A stretch of 46,455 nucleotides of DNA from Prevotella sp. Its GTDB lineage: Bacteria; Bacteroidota; Bacteroidia; Bacteroidales; Bacteroidaceae. Below, piece after piece: positions 46,382-46,455 of the stretch (position 1 is the stretch's first letter; each line of letters opens with the position of its first letter). The position numbers and the translations under genes are program-made. The stretch lies in assembly GCA_017467705.1 (NCBI GenBank), contig JAFUSC010000162.1:1-46455 (forward strand), written 5' to 3'. The notes under the pieces were generated by a model that saw only the letters and a program-made list of their open reading frames with translations, searched no databases and was not told the DNA's origin.

Positions 46382-46455
46382 ATGGAAGACAAAGGTTTGT
46401 TGATGCTGGCACGGTTAGTGCTGCCCAAGGAGGTACTTGACAACTTCTTGATAAC
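46382..46455 (+). CDS. probable transposase N-terminal region protein (cut by window edge)
   Basis: Only 24 codons are visible: MEDKGLLMLARLVLPKEVLD and NFLI. The pattern LxLPKEVLDxF resembles the start of the short 'transposase N-terminal region' proteins of ISAon1-type insertion sequences in Bacteroidetes. Because the promoter's expected start site nearly coincides with the first ATG, translation may begin at the second Met (46403). The family call is from memory of a short motif and is tentative. Confidence 0.4.
   Translation, partial: MEDKGLLMLARLVLPKEVLDNFLI

Noticed and set aside
1..46455. rRNA or tRNA genes
   Set aside because: No conserved rRNA segment and no cloverleaf with GGTTCGAATCC-type T-arm was found in any gap larger than 70 bp.

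Overview
The window looks like a chromosome segment of a Bacteroidales bacterium, most likely Prevotella or a close relative. It encodes a type IX secretion (T9SS) core operon in the order porP-K-L-M-N, Omp28-type surface proteins, a lipoprotein-rich proteome, a fused TPR-TM-AraC regulator and a 73-residue DUF2795-like protein. Promoters carry the Bacteroidetes signature (-33 TTTG, -7 TAnnTTTG) and genes lack strong Shine-Dalgarno sequences. No rRNA, tRNA or CRISPR array is visible. Almost all genes lie on the minus strand; the plus strand carries a gamma-carbonic anhydrase, a PgpH/YqfF-type HD hydrolase, an OmpP1/FadL porin and the first codons of a probable transposase at the right edge.

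Layout. 1-2900: truncated malate dehydrogenase, a DUF2059-like secreted protein, a candidate terminated small RNA and a gamma-carbonic anhydrase. 3039-12754: a tight seven-gene minus-strand operon coding for a TMEM43-like membrane protein, two secreted proteins (one a beta-helix), a small VanZ-like membrane protein, a membrane-anchored CbbX-type AAA+ ATPase, another secreted protein and a 1376-residue zinc-ribbon protein with five AAA+ modules. I know of no described function for this set and regard it as a candidate envelope-associated system. 13169-19547: nitroreductase, a 7TM-AraC regulator with a small ORF behind it, a TPR-AraC regulator broken by a frameshift, DUF2795, cobalamin adenosyltransferase, a conserved hypothetical and an FMN-binding protein. 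19597-25513: membrane metallophosphoesterase, a beta-barrel/lipoprotein pair, waaA, a DUF559 nuclease and gltX. 25633-29709: HD hydrolase and OmpP1. 29904-35160: a four-gene thioredoxin/DUF6029/Omp28/Omp28-T9SS-cargo operon. 35283-37628: priA. 38061-46103: an outer-membrane protein, the T9SS operon and an envelope lipoprotein.

The most unusual content is repetitive DNA. (i) Six intergenic loci carry arrays with an exact 22-bp period (about two helical turns). Their units are built on dyad-symmetric cores that are homogeneous within a locus but differ between loci, and words such as GATTCC/GAATCC recur in phase. (ii) GC-rich palindromic elements are inserted in frame inside conserved genes (waaA, gltX twice, priA, the TPR-AraC gene, and the signal peptide region of gldK). 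They are usually read in the same frame, giving Ser-Pro-x-Gly peptides. Copies also flank a DUF559 nuclease gene sitting between gltX and waaA, which suggests a possible mobilising enzyme. (iii) GGAGT-type minisatellites with a distal inverted copy sit in front of two genes or operons. (iv) One small palindromic insert is bounded by a 17-bp direct repeat.

All calls come from reading translations and DNA by eye; no database search was possible.
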